A stretch of 64,000 nt of DNA from the NCBI RefSeq assembly GCF_026914265.1, contig NC_069133.1:1959566-2023565 (forward strand). Reading direction: 5' to 3'. Origin of the DNA: Mya arenaria. Taxonomy: Eukaryota; Mollusca; Bivalvia; Myida; Myidae. The notes under the pieces were generated by a model. It did not search any database and was not told the DNA's origin. It saw only the letters and a list, made by a program, of their open reading frames with translations. Every line of letters begins with the position of its first letter. Position 1 is the stretch's first letter. Positions 22,265 through 34,690 of the stretch are shown here, one piece after another. The position numbers and the translations under genes are program-made.

Positions 22265-22450
22265 GTGCTGAGCTTATAAATTTAGCCCACGCCCTTAAAT
22301 GGTTGTATTAGGGCTTGACCCCGACACATTCCTACGTATGACTTAATATCTGAAAAAGATATAGCCAGATGAGGACTTTTGATTCCACCAGTGTACCCAA
22401 AATGCCGCGGTTTTTGCGATGAATGGCATCTAGAGTGCTTACATAGCTCT
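22265..22450 (+). repeat. Dispersed repeat, copy 1
   Basis: GGGCTTGACCCCGACACAT, GTATGACTTAA, ACCAGTGTACCCAAAATGCC and ATGAATGGCATCTAGAGTG follow the same order as in 44230-44425. Non-coding interspersed repeat. Confidence 0.7.
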
Positions 22451-22489
22451 TAAACATTAAGGAACATTTATACTGACATAAAAATTATG

Positions 22490-23640
22490 GATATTACATT
22501 TTAACTGTTTATAAAAATAGCATGTGCAGAATATGCAGTTACTTACTTAAAGAAGCTTATTTGTTGTTACATGTGTGCATACCTTGCCGATTTTGTCACG
22601 TATTAAGGGGATTTGAACACACATGTGCATTGTGTGTGAGGTGCGTATATGAGCTGGGGTCGCGCGTATTTTCGTACATACATAAACAGATATTAACATA
22701 AACATACATAAACATAGATTTAAAATAAACATAGATTTAAAATGACAAAATGTCAGCACTGACACGGCCACAACAGAATCGTAACCTTTAGTCCATCTCC
22801 GGCAAGTTCGTTAAATAGCCGTGACACTGTACACCTTTCTCTTGCCGACCTTCATGTTAAACCGGTGTTAAATTAATGCTACCCATTCGCCGAGATCTCA
22901 TCCACATTTACAAATAAAATATCATTTTAAATCATAAAGGAAAAACAAACAATGAAACATACCTTATCATGATGTTATTTCTGTACTATTGTCATAAATA
23001 TTCATATATTCTAAAACCTCTTTAACAATACTTTCATTGCGAGAAATAAATCATTTTATTTTCGGCACACATCTATTCAATGCAATTTAAATCATTTATT
23101 TGATAAAGGCCACCGGCCCAAAACAATCATTATCTACAAACATATACATATAAGACAAACACAGGTGAATGGTGAACCCTCATTAACCAGTTTGTGTGGC
23201 CTTAAATATAGTAAAAGAGGTCATTTCACTTCTAATTTCAGTTGAAATAGAGAAAAAACATAACAAAACACTGTAATTACTATCAGAGAACTAGTTTTAA
23301 CACTTAAGAGTCTAATTCCTGAAGTACATTGACAATATCATATTTACACTGAAATTCTCTGAATCTCCCACTCAATAGAGTGGTACAATGAAACTGTTAA
23401 GGTTATTCGGTACGCAATGTGCCGAATATTTTTACACGGGATTTTGAGTAGAAAATGAAGAAGCTTTGTAATACCTTATTTTGCACCAGTCAATTGTAAC
23501 TGAGGTTAAAGTGCTAGTTGAAAATAACATATTTTTAATATATTGTTATAATACTATCTTTTTCTCTGTTCCGAACATGAATATTCTTTCAACAACAACA
23601 ACAACAATTCTTAAAACTAAAATTTTCTCTTTTTTATAGT
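22490..23640. other. Intergenic, no gene seen
   Basis: AT-rich with a short AAC run near 23595. No coding frame supported. Confidence 0.5.
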
Positions 23641-23644
23641 TGGA

Positions 23645-23838
23645 TTGTGTCCCCGTGTGTTAATTGTTACACTATCGTTAATTGACAATTTCAGTTCATC
23701 CTTCAAAAAAGTTGATTATAATATTTATTTAATAGTTCACACTACACTGTATAATTGTAATTGTAATATATTTATTATGTATATGAAACACAAAAAACTG
23801 TATAGTTTACGTGTAATAAATTCTGTTCTGTTCTGTTA
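23645..23838 (+). mobile_element. Possible retroposon 3' end
   Basis: Ends in AATAAATTCTGTTCTGTTCT, a short tandem TTCTG tail. The same tail occurs on the minus strand at 26893-26912 directly after LINE-like coding sequence. I infer a truncated 3' end of the same non-LTR family. No confident reverse-transcriptase residues in this copy. Confidence 0.45.
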
Positions 23839-23979
23839 ATGCTCGACCATATCAGGCAAGCTCGGAACAGAAAAATCTTTAAACCAAAGCTCTGCTGGTA
23901 CTGCGGTATTCACTGCTTGCACGAAATTTAGCCGTTCAAAGTGTTGAAGTACTTTTCCAGTACATCTATCCATACCAAC

Positions 23980-24035
23980 ACAATTCACAACAACAACAAC
24001 AACCCCACCAACAACAACAAACACAATGTCATATA
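23980..24035. repeat. (AAC)n trinucleotide repeat
   Basis: Interrupted CAA/AAC repeat of about 50 bp. Confidence 0.85.
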
Positions 24036-24291
24036 ATACCACTACTACGCATATGATCTGAGAAAAATAAGACCTTGCATGGAGTACAAATAAACACATA
24101 CATGTAAGCACACACATGTTTTTGTTATAGAATTCTAAAAATATTATATACACTTAAAATAATGTTATGGCTATTAGTGTCTTTTAATAATTGTTACGTT
24201 AATTTCAGTAGTTCCTATTTTTGTTTTGGGCTTCGTACTTATCATTTTAACGCTATTTGCTCTCTTAATTTAGATACATCATTTATGCGTT

Positions 24292-24540
24292 TCAGGAGAG
24301 ATGCCTATTATTACACTTGGTTGAGTTTATATTAAAATTCATTAAAACAATACGGAGGTGGCAAATATTACTGTATTTGTTTTTAAATACTATTCCCAAT
24401 AAAGCCTCACGTTTATTGATTACGATGCTAATTGTTGTTGAAGCTATAAAATTATTTAATTTGTTCCACAACTGTTGTGTTTCAAAGCACACCCAATATA
24501 AATGTTCTTTGGATGGCAAAATGTACATAATCTAAAAATC
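24292..24540 (-). mobile_element. LINE relic (zinc-knuckle-like C-terminal segment)
   Basis: Minus-strand frame reads SKEHLYWVCFETQQLWNKLN then NFIASTTIS and EALLGIVFKNKYSNICHL. The pattern EH-L-x-C-x6-L-W-x-x-L followed by LLG resembles the region after the reverse transcriptase in L1/Tx1-type non-LTR elements. It is short and starts without an upstream RT, so it is a truncated relic. Clade assignment is tentative. Confidence 0.5.
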
Positions 24541-24544
24541 GACA

Positions 24545-26000
24545 AGTTTGAACTTAAAAAATAATGTATTTGTTGGTATTATTCCCAAAAGGAAATTGTA
24601 CTAAAAACTACGTAAGGTGCTGTCAATTGTTGGTTCGTATATGTATATAACTACATATCCGTTTTCATTTCAAATGTTCATTCGTGCTTGCTAAGGTTTC
24701 TGTCCATTTTAATTTTTAAGTTGGTGTTAATGTTGTTTAAAGTAATATCAAGTACAGAAAATTGTTTGTTTTGATTGTACAACGTTTTCTTTGAATGATG
24801 TGTTGTTAGTGTGTGTAATTCAAACTTTAGTAAGCTGTATCCTCGTAGAATCATAGAGTTAACACCCTCAATTTGTACACAATCCATGCGATTATATATA
24901 TTATTGGCTTAGTGAACATCATTTTATACAGAGTATATTAATTTTCTTGTATCAGTTTAATACAAAGAAATAAAATGATCGTAAAACATGAATTCTGTAT
25001 ACGTCGATTTTTCAACTGCTTGCAAAAAACATATTATGATAAGAAAATCATTCTCTTACGAATCAGTTATTATGTATTTGGAAGTCTTTATGTTCATTAA
25101 AACAAAATACTTCTATAACATATAGAAGTATTTTGATTCAACCGGATTCAATAAATTTTAATTTCGGGGCTCTGATGTATACTGCATTGCCATCTTACGT
25201 TCAGACGGAAACTCATAAATTTTGGTTTTCTTTCTAATGCAAAAAACGAATATGTTTGTTTTACTGCTAAACATTCAATTTGTATTGTTTGCGAAAAAAT
25301 ATTGATAATTTCCTTGATATTTCTATATTTCCTTTACAATTAAAGATATGAAATTTAACTCATATTTATATATTTAGGTTGTCAGCTAAAATATACAATA
25401 ATTGTATTTTTATTGCGCATATGGTGTCACAAGGGCAATATAAGGGGACAGGATATGCCTAGAACGTATAAGTTTGTGGGCGTGGCTACCTAATTAAATC
25501 GCAATATGCCAGAATATTGCCTTCAGCCAATCAGAGAGAAGATTCAAAAGAGAAAGGTCTGCCGGATCGATTGGGGGAGGGGCTTACCAATCTCTTTAGT
25601 TTCCGACACATTTCGACTTAAACTTCAAGTTTTGTACTTATCGGACATCATTAAAAACCACATGTTTTCTTCAAGTATTATATAAAGCTTGAGCGCATTC
25701 TAAGAATTTTTATACCAGACACGTCCTTTTTAGCTATAAAATGGCAAGTACTGCTTTTCATTCCGATTGGCAGATATGAATCAAATGAAATCTTGTAAAA
25801 CTTGTGCATCATTATCGCGTCTAAATAAAAAAATGGAGATTTGTATTGTTTGAAATGGCATCAATTTACAACAATAAAATACTGAAGGTTTTAATTGCAC
25901 TTGTGCTAGCAAACAAGGTACAATGTTATACATTAATTAATATATTAATCAATTATTTCGTTCGATGTTTCGTTGGTGTCAGCCGTCTGTCATTCATTCA
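24545..26000. other. Intergenic, no gene seen
   Basis: AT-rich. Frames are short and uninformative. Confidence 0.5.
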
Positions 26001-26003
26001 TCC

Positions 26004-26475
26004 ATCACTCACTCACTCACTCACTCACTCACTCACTCACTCACTCACTCACTCACTCACTCACTCACTCACTCACTCACTCACTCACTCACTCACTCAC
26101 TCACTCACTCACTCACTCACTCACTCACTCACTCACTCACTCACTCACTCACTCACTCACTCACTCACTCACTCACTCACTCACTCACTCACTCACTCAC
26201 TCACTCACTCACTCACTCACTCACTCACTCACTCACTCACTCACTCACTCACTCACTCACTCACTCACTCACTCACTCACTCACTCACTCACTCACTCAC
26301 TCACTCACTCACTCACTCACTCACTCACTCACTCACTCACTCACTCACTCACTCACTCACTCACTCACTCACTCACTCACTCACTCACTCACTCACTCAC
26401 TCACTCACTCACTCACTCACTCACTCACTCACTCACTCACTCACTCACTCACTCACTCACTCACTCACTCACTCA
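26004..26475. repeat. Pure (ACTC)n tetranucleotide repeat, about 118 copies
   Basis: About 470 bp of ACTC with no interruption that I can see, bordered by imperfect CATT/CATCC repeats at both edges. The LTHS-periodic open frames over it (up to 219 codons) are by-products. Confidence 0.98.
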
Positions 26476-26884
26476 CCCATCCACTCACTCCAAACTTGTA
26501 TGTGACTAAAGTATCAGACTAGGGATTTGCGAGGCTAATACAATTAATAATTGTATACTATTAATAAAATTATTTATCACATAATTCCTTAGACGAAATG
26601 CTTGGTACATATAAAATTACTTAGAATTCTTGTTATGATGACGTTTTACGATTTCATTAACACAATAAATTTGTTAAAATGTTTTACAGTCGAAATCCTA
26701 ATCCCAGATTGTATTGACATGGTGACATCTGCATAATTGTCACCACTAATTGGGGCCATAAAACAGGACAAAGAAGATAGCCCAGGGCGATTTTCATTTA
26801 ATGCCGAGTCGAAGGTGTGGTGATATCGAGGGCCTTATATTTTACATATTTGATTAAATCTACCAGCTGAAGAAGTGAAGACGT

Positions 26885-27320
26885 CTCTAAAGGAACAGAG
26901 CAGAACAGAATTTATTCGATTGAAACAATTACGGTTTCTCATCATAAAAATATACAAAATAGATAGATACAAATGTTTTACAATAATCAATACAAGAGTA
27001 TGAGTTGCTACATATTAACAAAGTGATAATTAAATATTAAGCAGTGCATGCGCACATAACGATCAAAAAACAAGAGAACAAATTATAATATTTCATCACA
27101 TCCTGGATATATTATGCAAAGAAAAAAAATCATACAGTGTTGTTTAATACGTTATTTCTAATTCGATATGCATCTCTTATATAGGTGGCAAGATTATTAA
27201 GTTCGTTTCTTCTTTTAGAATTAAGCAGTAAAAGCATATTGAAAAGACTTGGATTTCTCCAATAAAAAGTTTTAATGTGTCTTCGTCTAAGCTCTTCATA
27301 AGGTGCACATTTAAACAAAA
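26885..27320 (-). mobile_element. LINE 3' fragment
   Basis: On the minus strand a 62-codon frame (27318-27130) reads FKCAPYEELRRRHIKTFYW, then RNPSLFNMLLLLNSKRRNEL and NNLATYIRDAYRIRN. This resembles the C-terminus of mollusc and other metazoan non-LTR retrotransposon polyproteins (C-x3-Y-x-LR, then a Tyr/Trp-Asn-Pro segment and LA-x-Y/F-I-x-x-A). It is followed about 220 bp on by AATAAATTCTGTTCTGCTCT, the presumed 3' tail. 5'-truncated. Confidence 0.6.
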
Positions 27321-27329
27321 AAAATGAAA

Positions 27330-27759
27330 CTCATCTTCAATGTCATTTGAGTTGAGTCTAAAGGGAATGCGGTGGATTGCACTGCCCCCCCCCCCCCACC
27401 GCTCCCTCCCTCAGCACCCCCACCCCCGGTTAAAACACCTCCAGCTCATTTTTTTACAAGGCGGACAAAGCACTGTCTAAGGGTTTTCAAAAGGAAAGAT
27501 GTAACTCTCCCTTATCAAAACACCACTTATACCAATTTGATGATTTTTTTTTCTGATAAACTGGTAAAGATCTTTGATATCAAATTGCTTTTCTTGAAAT
27601 GAGCATAAAGCAATAATAGTAAAATCTTCGTTCAAATACGAGAAAATGGCATGGATTGAGAAACCCCAATAATTGAGAAGACCCTTTAAAAAAGATTCTT
27701 GATATAAAGAAACAAACACATTCAATAATTGTCTCATATACTATTTTGCTAAAATGTAG

Positions 27760-27790
<31 letters not shown>

Positions 27791-28750
27791 CCCGGGATTT
27801 ACGAAAATGATTGATGTTGGTACAAACATAATTGATATTTTACTGGGATTAATCATTGCGCATCTGACAACTTTTTCTCTTAAAACGCTAGGCTATGTAA
27901 CATATTTTTTTTTGTGTTTTACATGGATGCCCCAAAAAGCAAAACCGGTCTTTAACGGCGCGAAGACATGTATAATCAATGGGATTCGCGCGCCATTTGA
28001 GACGAAGTGTATTTTTTCCACCCCAAAATCATATTTCATACAAAAAACCTGGCCCCAATTTCACTAAAATTCTAAACCATAACAAGCTTAAGTAGCTTAA
28101 GTAGCTTATTTCATTAAACCATATTTCTTTCTAAATCTTGATTTTACTGTATAAAAATTAGGTTAACGTAATCGTAGTAGTCATAATTTCCTTTTCAAGT
28201 CCACAAACTTTTTATAATGTAAAACAAATTAAAACACAACAAATAATAGTCAGCTTGACTTTATCCTGTCATAATAGTGTTCAAAATTGGAGCCAGATTA
28301 GTTGCATGATAGAGCCAAGATTAGCATATGGAAGTCCATAAACACACATCTTTTCTAATATAATATATTTCAGCTACTATTTCTATCATCTACTACTTGG
28401 GTACGAATTAGAATTGATGACGTTACAAAATAAAAATATTAAAGTATCCGAAACTGTATATAAAATATATAGTATATACAATAAATACTAAGTACAAACA
28501 ATGCAAACTTAGCTTGTTATTTCATCGAGCCATTAGTAACTGTGTTAAATGATGATACCCATAATGTCACTCATATAGTTTTGTTATCATTTGATATCAT
28601 AGCTTACTGATTAATGATATGTTAAATTTATGACCAAACACTATCAAATGTAAGGTTATTATTGCAGTATATAATTGTGTTCTTAAAATTTTCGGTAGTA
28701 TACCTCTAACACATTCTTGCCCTTCTCATGAACATCTTAAAACCGTTTCA
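27330..28750. other. Intergenic, no gene seen
   Basis: Holds a C-rich low-complexity patch (27383-27428) and an (ATT)n run at 27763-27790. Frames on both strands lack protein features. Confidence 0.55.
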
Positions 28751-28759
28751 ACTGATACA

Positions 28760-31700
28760 AAATAATACGGATGTAACCAGTTGTAACCAATGTAACCGCG
28801 TAACCTGCTATTTGAGATAGAAACAACACTTTTTTAAACTGTTCAAAAACTGTGCTGTAACTCATTGTAACTAATGTAAATGCATAACTCTAATCATATG
28901 TCGACCTGAAAATTGATTTTTGATGAAAATTATTTGATGTAACCAATGTAACCAGTTGTAACCAATGTAACCGCGTAACCTGCTATTTGAGATAGAAAAA
29001 ACACTTTTTTAAACTTTTCAAAAACTGTGCTGTAACTCATTGTAACTAATGTAACTGCATAACTCTGATCATATGTCGATCTGAAAACTCGATTTTTGAT
29101 GAAAATTTTCGATGTAACCGATGTAACCGGTTGTAACCAATGTAACCGCGTAACCCGCTATTTCAGATAGAAAAAAACACTTTTTCAAATTTTTCAGAAA
29201 CTTTGCTGTAACTCATTGTAACTAATGTAACTGCATAACTCTGATCATATATCGACCTGAAAACTCGATTTTTGATGTTGAACTTTGAAAATTTTCGATG
29301 TAACCGATGTAACCAGTTGTAACCAATGTAACCGCGTAACCCGCTATTGAGGATAGAAAAAAACACTTTTTCAAACTTTTCAGAAACTTTGCTGTAACTC
29401 ATTGTAACAAATGTAACTGCATAACTCTGATCATATGTCGACCTGAAAACTCGATTTTTGATGAAAATTTTCGATGAAACCGATGTAATCTGTTGTAACC
29501 AATGTAACCGCGTAACCCGCTATTTGGGATAGAAAAAAACACTTTTTCAAACTTTTCAGAAACTTTGCTGTAACTCATTGTAACTAATGTAACTGCATAA
29601 CTCTGATCATATGTCGACCTGAAAACTCGATTTTTGATGAAAATTTTCGATGTAACCGATGTAACCGGTTGTAACCAATGTAACCGCGTAACCCGCTAAT
29701 TCAGATAGAAAAAAAACACTTTTTCAAACTTTTCAGAAACTTTGCTGTAACGCATTGTTACTAATGTAACTGCATAACTCTAATTATATGTCGACCTGAA
29801 AACTCGATTTTTGATGTTGAACTTTGAAAATTTTCGATGTAACCGATGTAACCAGTTGTAACCAATGTAACCGCGTAACCCGCTATTTGGGATAGAAAAA
29901 AACACTTTTTCAAACTTTTCAAAAACTTTGCTGTAACTCATTGTAACTAATGTAACTGCATAACTCTGATCATATGTCGACCTGAGAACTCGATTTTTGA
30001 TGTTGAACTTTGAAAATTTTCGATGTAACCGATGTAACCAGTTGTAACCAATGTAACCGCGTAACCCGCTATTTGGGATAGAAAAAAACACTTTTTCAAA
30101 CTTTTCAAAAACTTTGCTGTAACTCATTGTAACTAATGTAACTGCATAACTCTGATCATATGTCGACCTGAGAACTCGATTTTTGATGTTGAACTTTGAA
30201 AATTTTCGATGTAACCGATGTAACCAGTTGTAACCAATGTAACTGCGTAACCCGCTATTTCAGATAGAAAAAAAACACTTTTTCAAACTTTTCAGAAACT
30301 TTGCTGTAACACATTGTAACTAATGTAACTGCATAACTCTGATCATATGTCGACCTGAAAATTGATTTTTGATGAAAATTTTCGATGTAACCGATGTAAC
30401 CAGTTGTAACCAATGTAACTGCGTAACCCGCTATTTCAGATAGAAAAAAACACACTTTTCCAAACTTTTCAGAAACTTTGCTGTAACTCATTGTAACTAA
30501 TGTAACTGCATAACTCTGATCATATGTCGACCTGAAAACTCGATTTTTGATGTTGAACTTTGAAAATTTTCGATGTAACCGATGTAACCAGTTGTAACCA
30601 ATGTAACCGCGTAACCCGCTATTTCAGATAGAAAAAAACACTTTTTCAAACTTTTCAAAAACTTTGCTGTAACTCATTGTAACTAATGTAACTGCATAAC
30701 TCTGATCATATGTCGACCTGAAAACTCGATTTTTGATGAAAATTTTCGATGTAACCGATGTAACCAGTTGTAACCAATGTAACCGCGTAACCCGCTATTT
30801 CAGATAGAAAAAAACACTTTTTCAAACTTTTCAGAAACTTTGCTGTAACTCATTGTAAACAATGTAACTGCATAACTCTGATCATATGTCGACCTGAAAA
30901 CTCGATTTTTGATGAAAATTTTCGATGTAACCGATGTAACCAGTTGTAACCTATGTAACCGCGTAACCCGCTATTTCAGATAGAAAAAAACACTTTTTCA
31001 AACTTTTCAGAAACTTTGCTGTAACTCATTGTAACCAATGTAACTGCATAACTCTGATCATATGTCGACCTGAAAACTCGATTTTTGATGTTGAACTTTG
31101 AAAATTTTCGATGTAACCGATGTAACCAGTTGTAACCAATGTAACCACGTAACCCGCTATTTCAGATAGAAAAAAACAACACTTTTTCAAACTTTTCAGA
31201 AACTTTGCTGTAACTCATTGTAACCAATGTAACTGCATAACTCTGAACATATGTCGACCTGAAAACTCGATTTTTGATGTTGAACTTTGAAAATTTTCGA
31301 TGTAACCGATGTAACCAGTTGTAACCAATGTAACCAGGTAACCCGCTATTTCAGATAGAAAAAAACACTTTTCAAACTTTTCAGAAACTTTGCTGTAACA
31401 CATTGTAACTAATGTAACTGCATAACTCTGATCATATGTCGACCTGAAAACTCGATTTTTGATGTTGAACTTTGAAAATTTTCGATGTAACCAGTTGTAA
31501 CCAATGTAACCGCGTAACCCGCTATTTGGGATAGAAAAAAACACTTTTTCAAACTTTTCAAAAACTTTGATGTAACTCATTGTAACTTATGTAACTGCAT
31601 AACTCTGATCATATGTCGACCTGAGAACTAGATTTTTGATGTTGAACTTTGAAAATTTTCGATGTAACCGATGTAACCAGTTGTAACCAATGTAACCGCG

Positions 31701-34585
31701 TAACCCGCTATTTCAGATAGAAAAAAACACTTTTTCAAACTTTTCAAAAACTTTGCTGTAACTCATTGTAACTAATGTAACTGCATAACTCTGATCATAT
31801 GTCGACCTGAAAAATCGATTTTTGATGAAAATTTTCGATGTAACCGATGTAACCAGTTGTAACCAATGTAACCGCGTAACCCGCTATTTCAGATAGAAAA
31901 AAACACTTTTTCAAACTTTCAGAAACTTTGCTGTAACTCATTGTAACCAATGTAACTGCATAACTCTGATCATATGTCGACCTGAAAACTCGATTTTTGA
32001 TGTTGAACTTTGAAAATTTTCGATGTAACCGATGTAACCAGTTGTAACCAATGTAACCGCGTAACCCGCTATTTCAGATAGAAAAAAAACACTTTTTCAA
32101 ACTTTTCAGAAACTTTGCTGTAACACATTGTAACTAATGTAACTGCATAACTCTGATCATATGTTGACCTGAAAACTCGATTTTTGATGAAAATTTTCGA
32201 TGTAACCGATGTAACCGGTTGTAACCAATGTAACTGCGTAACCCGCTATTTCAGATAGAAAAAAAAACACTTTTTCAAACTTTTCAGAAACTTTGCTGTA
32301 ACTCATTGTAACCAATGTAACTGCATAACTCTGATCATATGTCGACCTGAAAACTCGATTTTTGATGAAAATTTTCGATGTAACCGATGTAACCAGTTGT
32401 AACCAATGTAACCGCGTAACCCGCTATTTCAGATAGAAAAAAAACACTTTTTCAAACTTTTCAGAAACTTTGCTGTAACTCATTGTAACCAATGTAACTG
32501 CATAACTCTGATCATATGTCGACCTGAAAACTCGATTTTTGATGTTGAACTTTGAAAATTTTCGATGTAACCGATGTAACCGGTTGTAACCAATGTAACC
32601 ACGTAACCCGCTATTTCAGATAGAAAAAAAACACTTTTTCAAACTTTTCAGAAACTTTGCTGTAACACATTGTAACTAATGTAACTGCATAACTCTGATC
32701 ATATGTCGACCTGAAAACTCGATTTTTGATGTTGAACTTTGAAAATTTTCGATGTAACCAGTTGTAACCAATGTAACCGCGTAACCCGCTATTTGGGATA
32801 GAAAAAAACACTTTTTCAAACTTTTCAAAAACTTTGATGTAACTCATTGTAACTTATGTAACTGCATAACTCTGATCATATGTCGACCTGAGAACTAGAT
32901 TTTTGATGTTGAACTTTGAAAATTTTCGATGTAACCGATGTAACCAGTTGTAACCAATGTAACCGCGTAACCCGCTATTTGGGATAGAAAAAAACACTTT
33001 TTCAAACTTTTCAAAAACTTTGATGTAACTCATTGTAACTTATGTAACTGCATAACTCTGATCATATGTCGACCTGAGAACTAGATTTTTGATGTTGAAC
33101 TTTGAAAATTTTCGATGTAACCGATGTAACCAGTTGTAACCAATGTAACCGCGTAACCCGCTATTTCAGATAGAAAAAAACACTTTTTCAAACTTTTCAA
33201 AAACTTTGCTGTAACTCATTGTAACTAATGTAACTGCATAACTCTGATCATATGTCGACCTTAAAACTCGATTTTTGATGAAAATTTTCGATGTAACCGA
33301 TGTAACCAGTTGTAACCAATGTAACCGCGTAACCCGCTTTTTCAGATAGAAAAAAACACTTTTTCAAACTTTTCAGAAACTTTGCTGTAACTCATTGTAA
33401 CCAATGTAACTGCATAACTCTGATCATATGTCGACCTGAAAACTCGATTTTTGATGTTGAACTTTGAAAATTTTCGATGTAACCGATGTAACCGGTTGTA
33501 ACCAATGTAACCACGTAACCCGCTATTTCAGATAGAAAAAAAACACTTTTTCAAACTTTTCAGAAACTTTGCTGTAACACATTGTAACTAATGTAACTGC
33601 ATAACTCTGATCATATGTCGACCTGAAAACTCGATTTTTGATGTTGAACTTTGAAAATTTTCGATGTAACCAGTTGTAACCAATGTAACCGCGTAACCCG
33701 CTATTTGGGATAGAAAAAACACTTTTTCAAACTTTTCAAAAACTTTGATGTAACTCATTGTAACTTATGTAACTGCATAACTCTGATCATATGTCGACCT
33801 GAGAACTAGATTTTTGATGTTGAACTTTGAAAATTTTCGATGTAACCGATGTAACCAGTTGTAACCAATGTAACCGCGTAACCCGCTATTTCAGATAGAA
33901 AAAAACACTTTTTCAAACTTTTCAAAAACTTTGCTGTAACTCATTGTAACTAATGTAACTGCATAACTCTGATCATATGTCGACCTTAAAACTCGATTTT
34001 TGATGAAAATTTTCGATGTAACCGATGTAACCGGTTGTAACCAATGTAACCGCGTAACCCGCTATTTGGGATAGAAAAAAACTCTTTTTCAAACTTTTCA
34101 GAAACTTTGCTGTAACTCATTGTAACTAATGTAACTGCATAACTCTGATCATATGTTGACCTGAAAAATCGATTTTTTATGAAAATTTTCGATGTAACCG
34201 ATGTAACCAGTTGTAACCAATGTAACCGCGTAACCCGCTATTTGAGATAGAAAAAAAACTTTTTCAAACTTTTCAAAAACTTTGCTGTTACTCATTGTAA
34301 CTAATGTAACTGCATAACTCTGATCATATGTCGAACTGAAAACTCGATCTTTGATGAAAATTTTCGATGTAACCGATGTAACCAGTTGTAACCAATGTAA
34401 CCGCGTAACCCGCTATTTGAGATAGAAAAAAAACACTTTTTCAAACTTTTCAAAAACTTTGATGTAACTCATTGTAACTAATGCAACCGCATAACTCTAA
34501 TCATATGTCGACCTGAAAACTCGATTTTTTGTAGTTGAACTTCGAAAATCTTCGATGTAACCGGTTGTAACACAATTTTCAGCAT
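28760..34585 (-). repeat. 176/186-bp satellite array 2 (reverse)
   Basis: About 32 tandem units of the same satellite as 19365-21705, in the opposite orientation (CTGTAACTCATTGTAACTAA, TGTCGACCTGAAAACTCGAT, AACCGCGTAACCCGCTATTT). Both length classes and several point-variant classes occur: CAGATAG versus GGGATAG, GATGTAACTC versus GCTGTAACTC. In the right half, blocks of consecutive variants repeat as a group. Compare the GATGTAACTCATTGTAACTT units near 31570, 32840, 33020 and 33750, each preceded by a unit lacking one GATGTAACC step. Frames up to 121 codons are accidental. Confidence 0.97.
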
Positions 34586-34690
34586 ACACGCCTTACAATA
34601 AGCCAGCGTAACCACTGTAACTATGGTCTTATAGGCGTTACAATATTCGAAGGTTTCATTTTATGGGCCCATTTTGTGCCCTATCTATCG
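34586..34690 (-). repeat. Outer flank of satellite array 2
   Basis: CATTTTATGGGCCCATTTTG and GTTACAATATTCGAAGG are the reverse complement of the flank at 19249-19335. Confidence 0.75.

Noticed and set aside
26004..26475. CRISPR-like or regularly spaced array
   Set aside because: Simple sequence repeat without spacers; animal genome.
25846..26522. Open frames of 178-219 codons with THSL repeats
   Set aside because: Produced by the ACTC tetranucleotide repeat; every frame is open.
29163..32847. Minus-strand frames of 78-121 codons (SYSKVSEKFEKVFFSI type)
   Set aside because: Translations of satellite units; interrupted at each length change and found wherever the satellite is.
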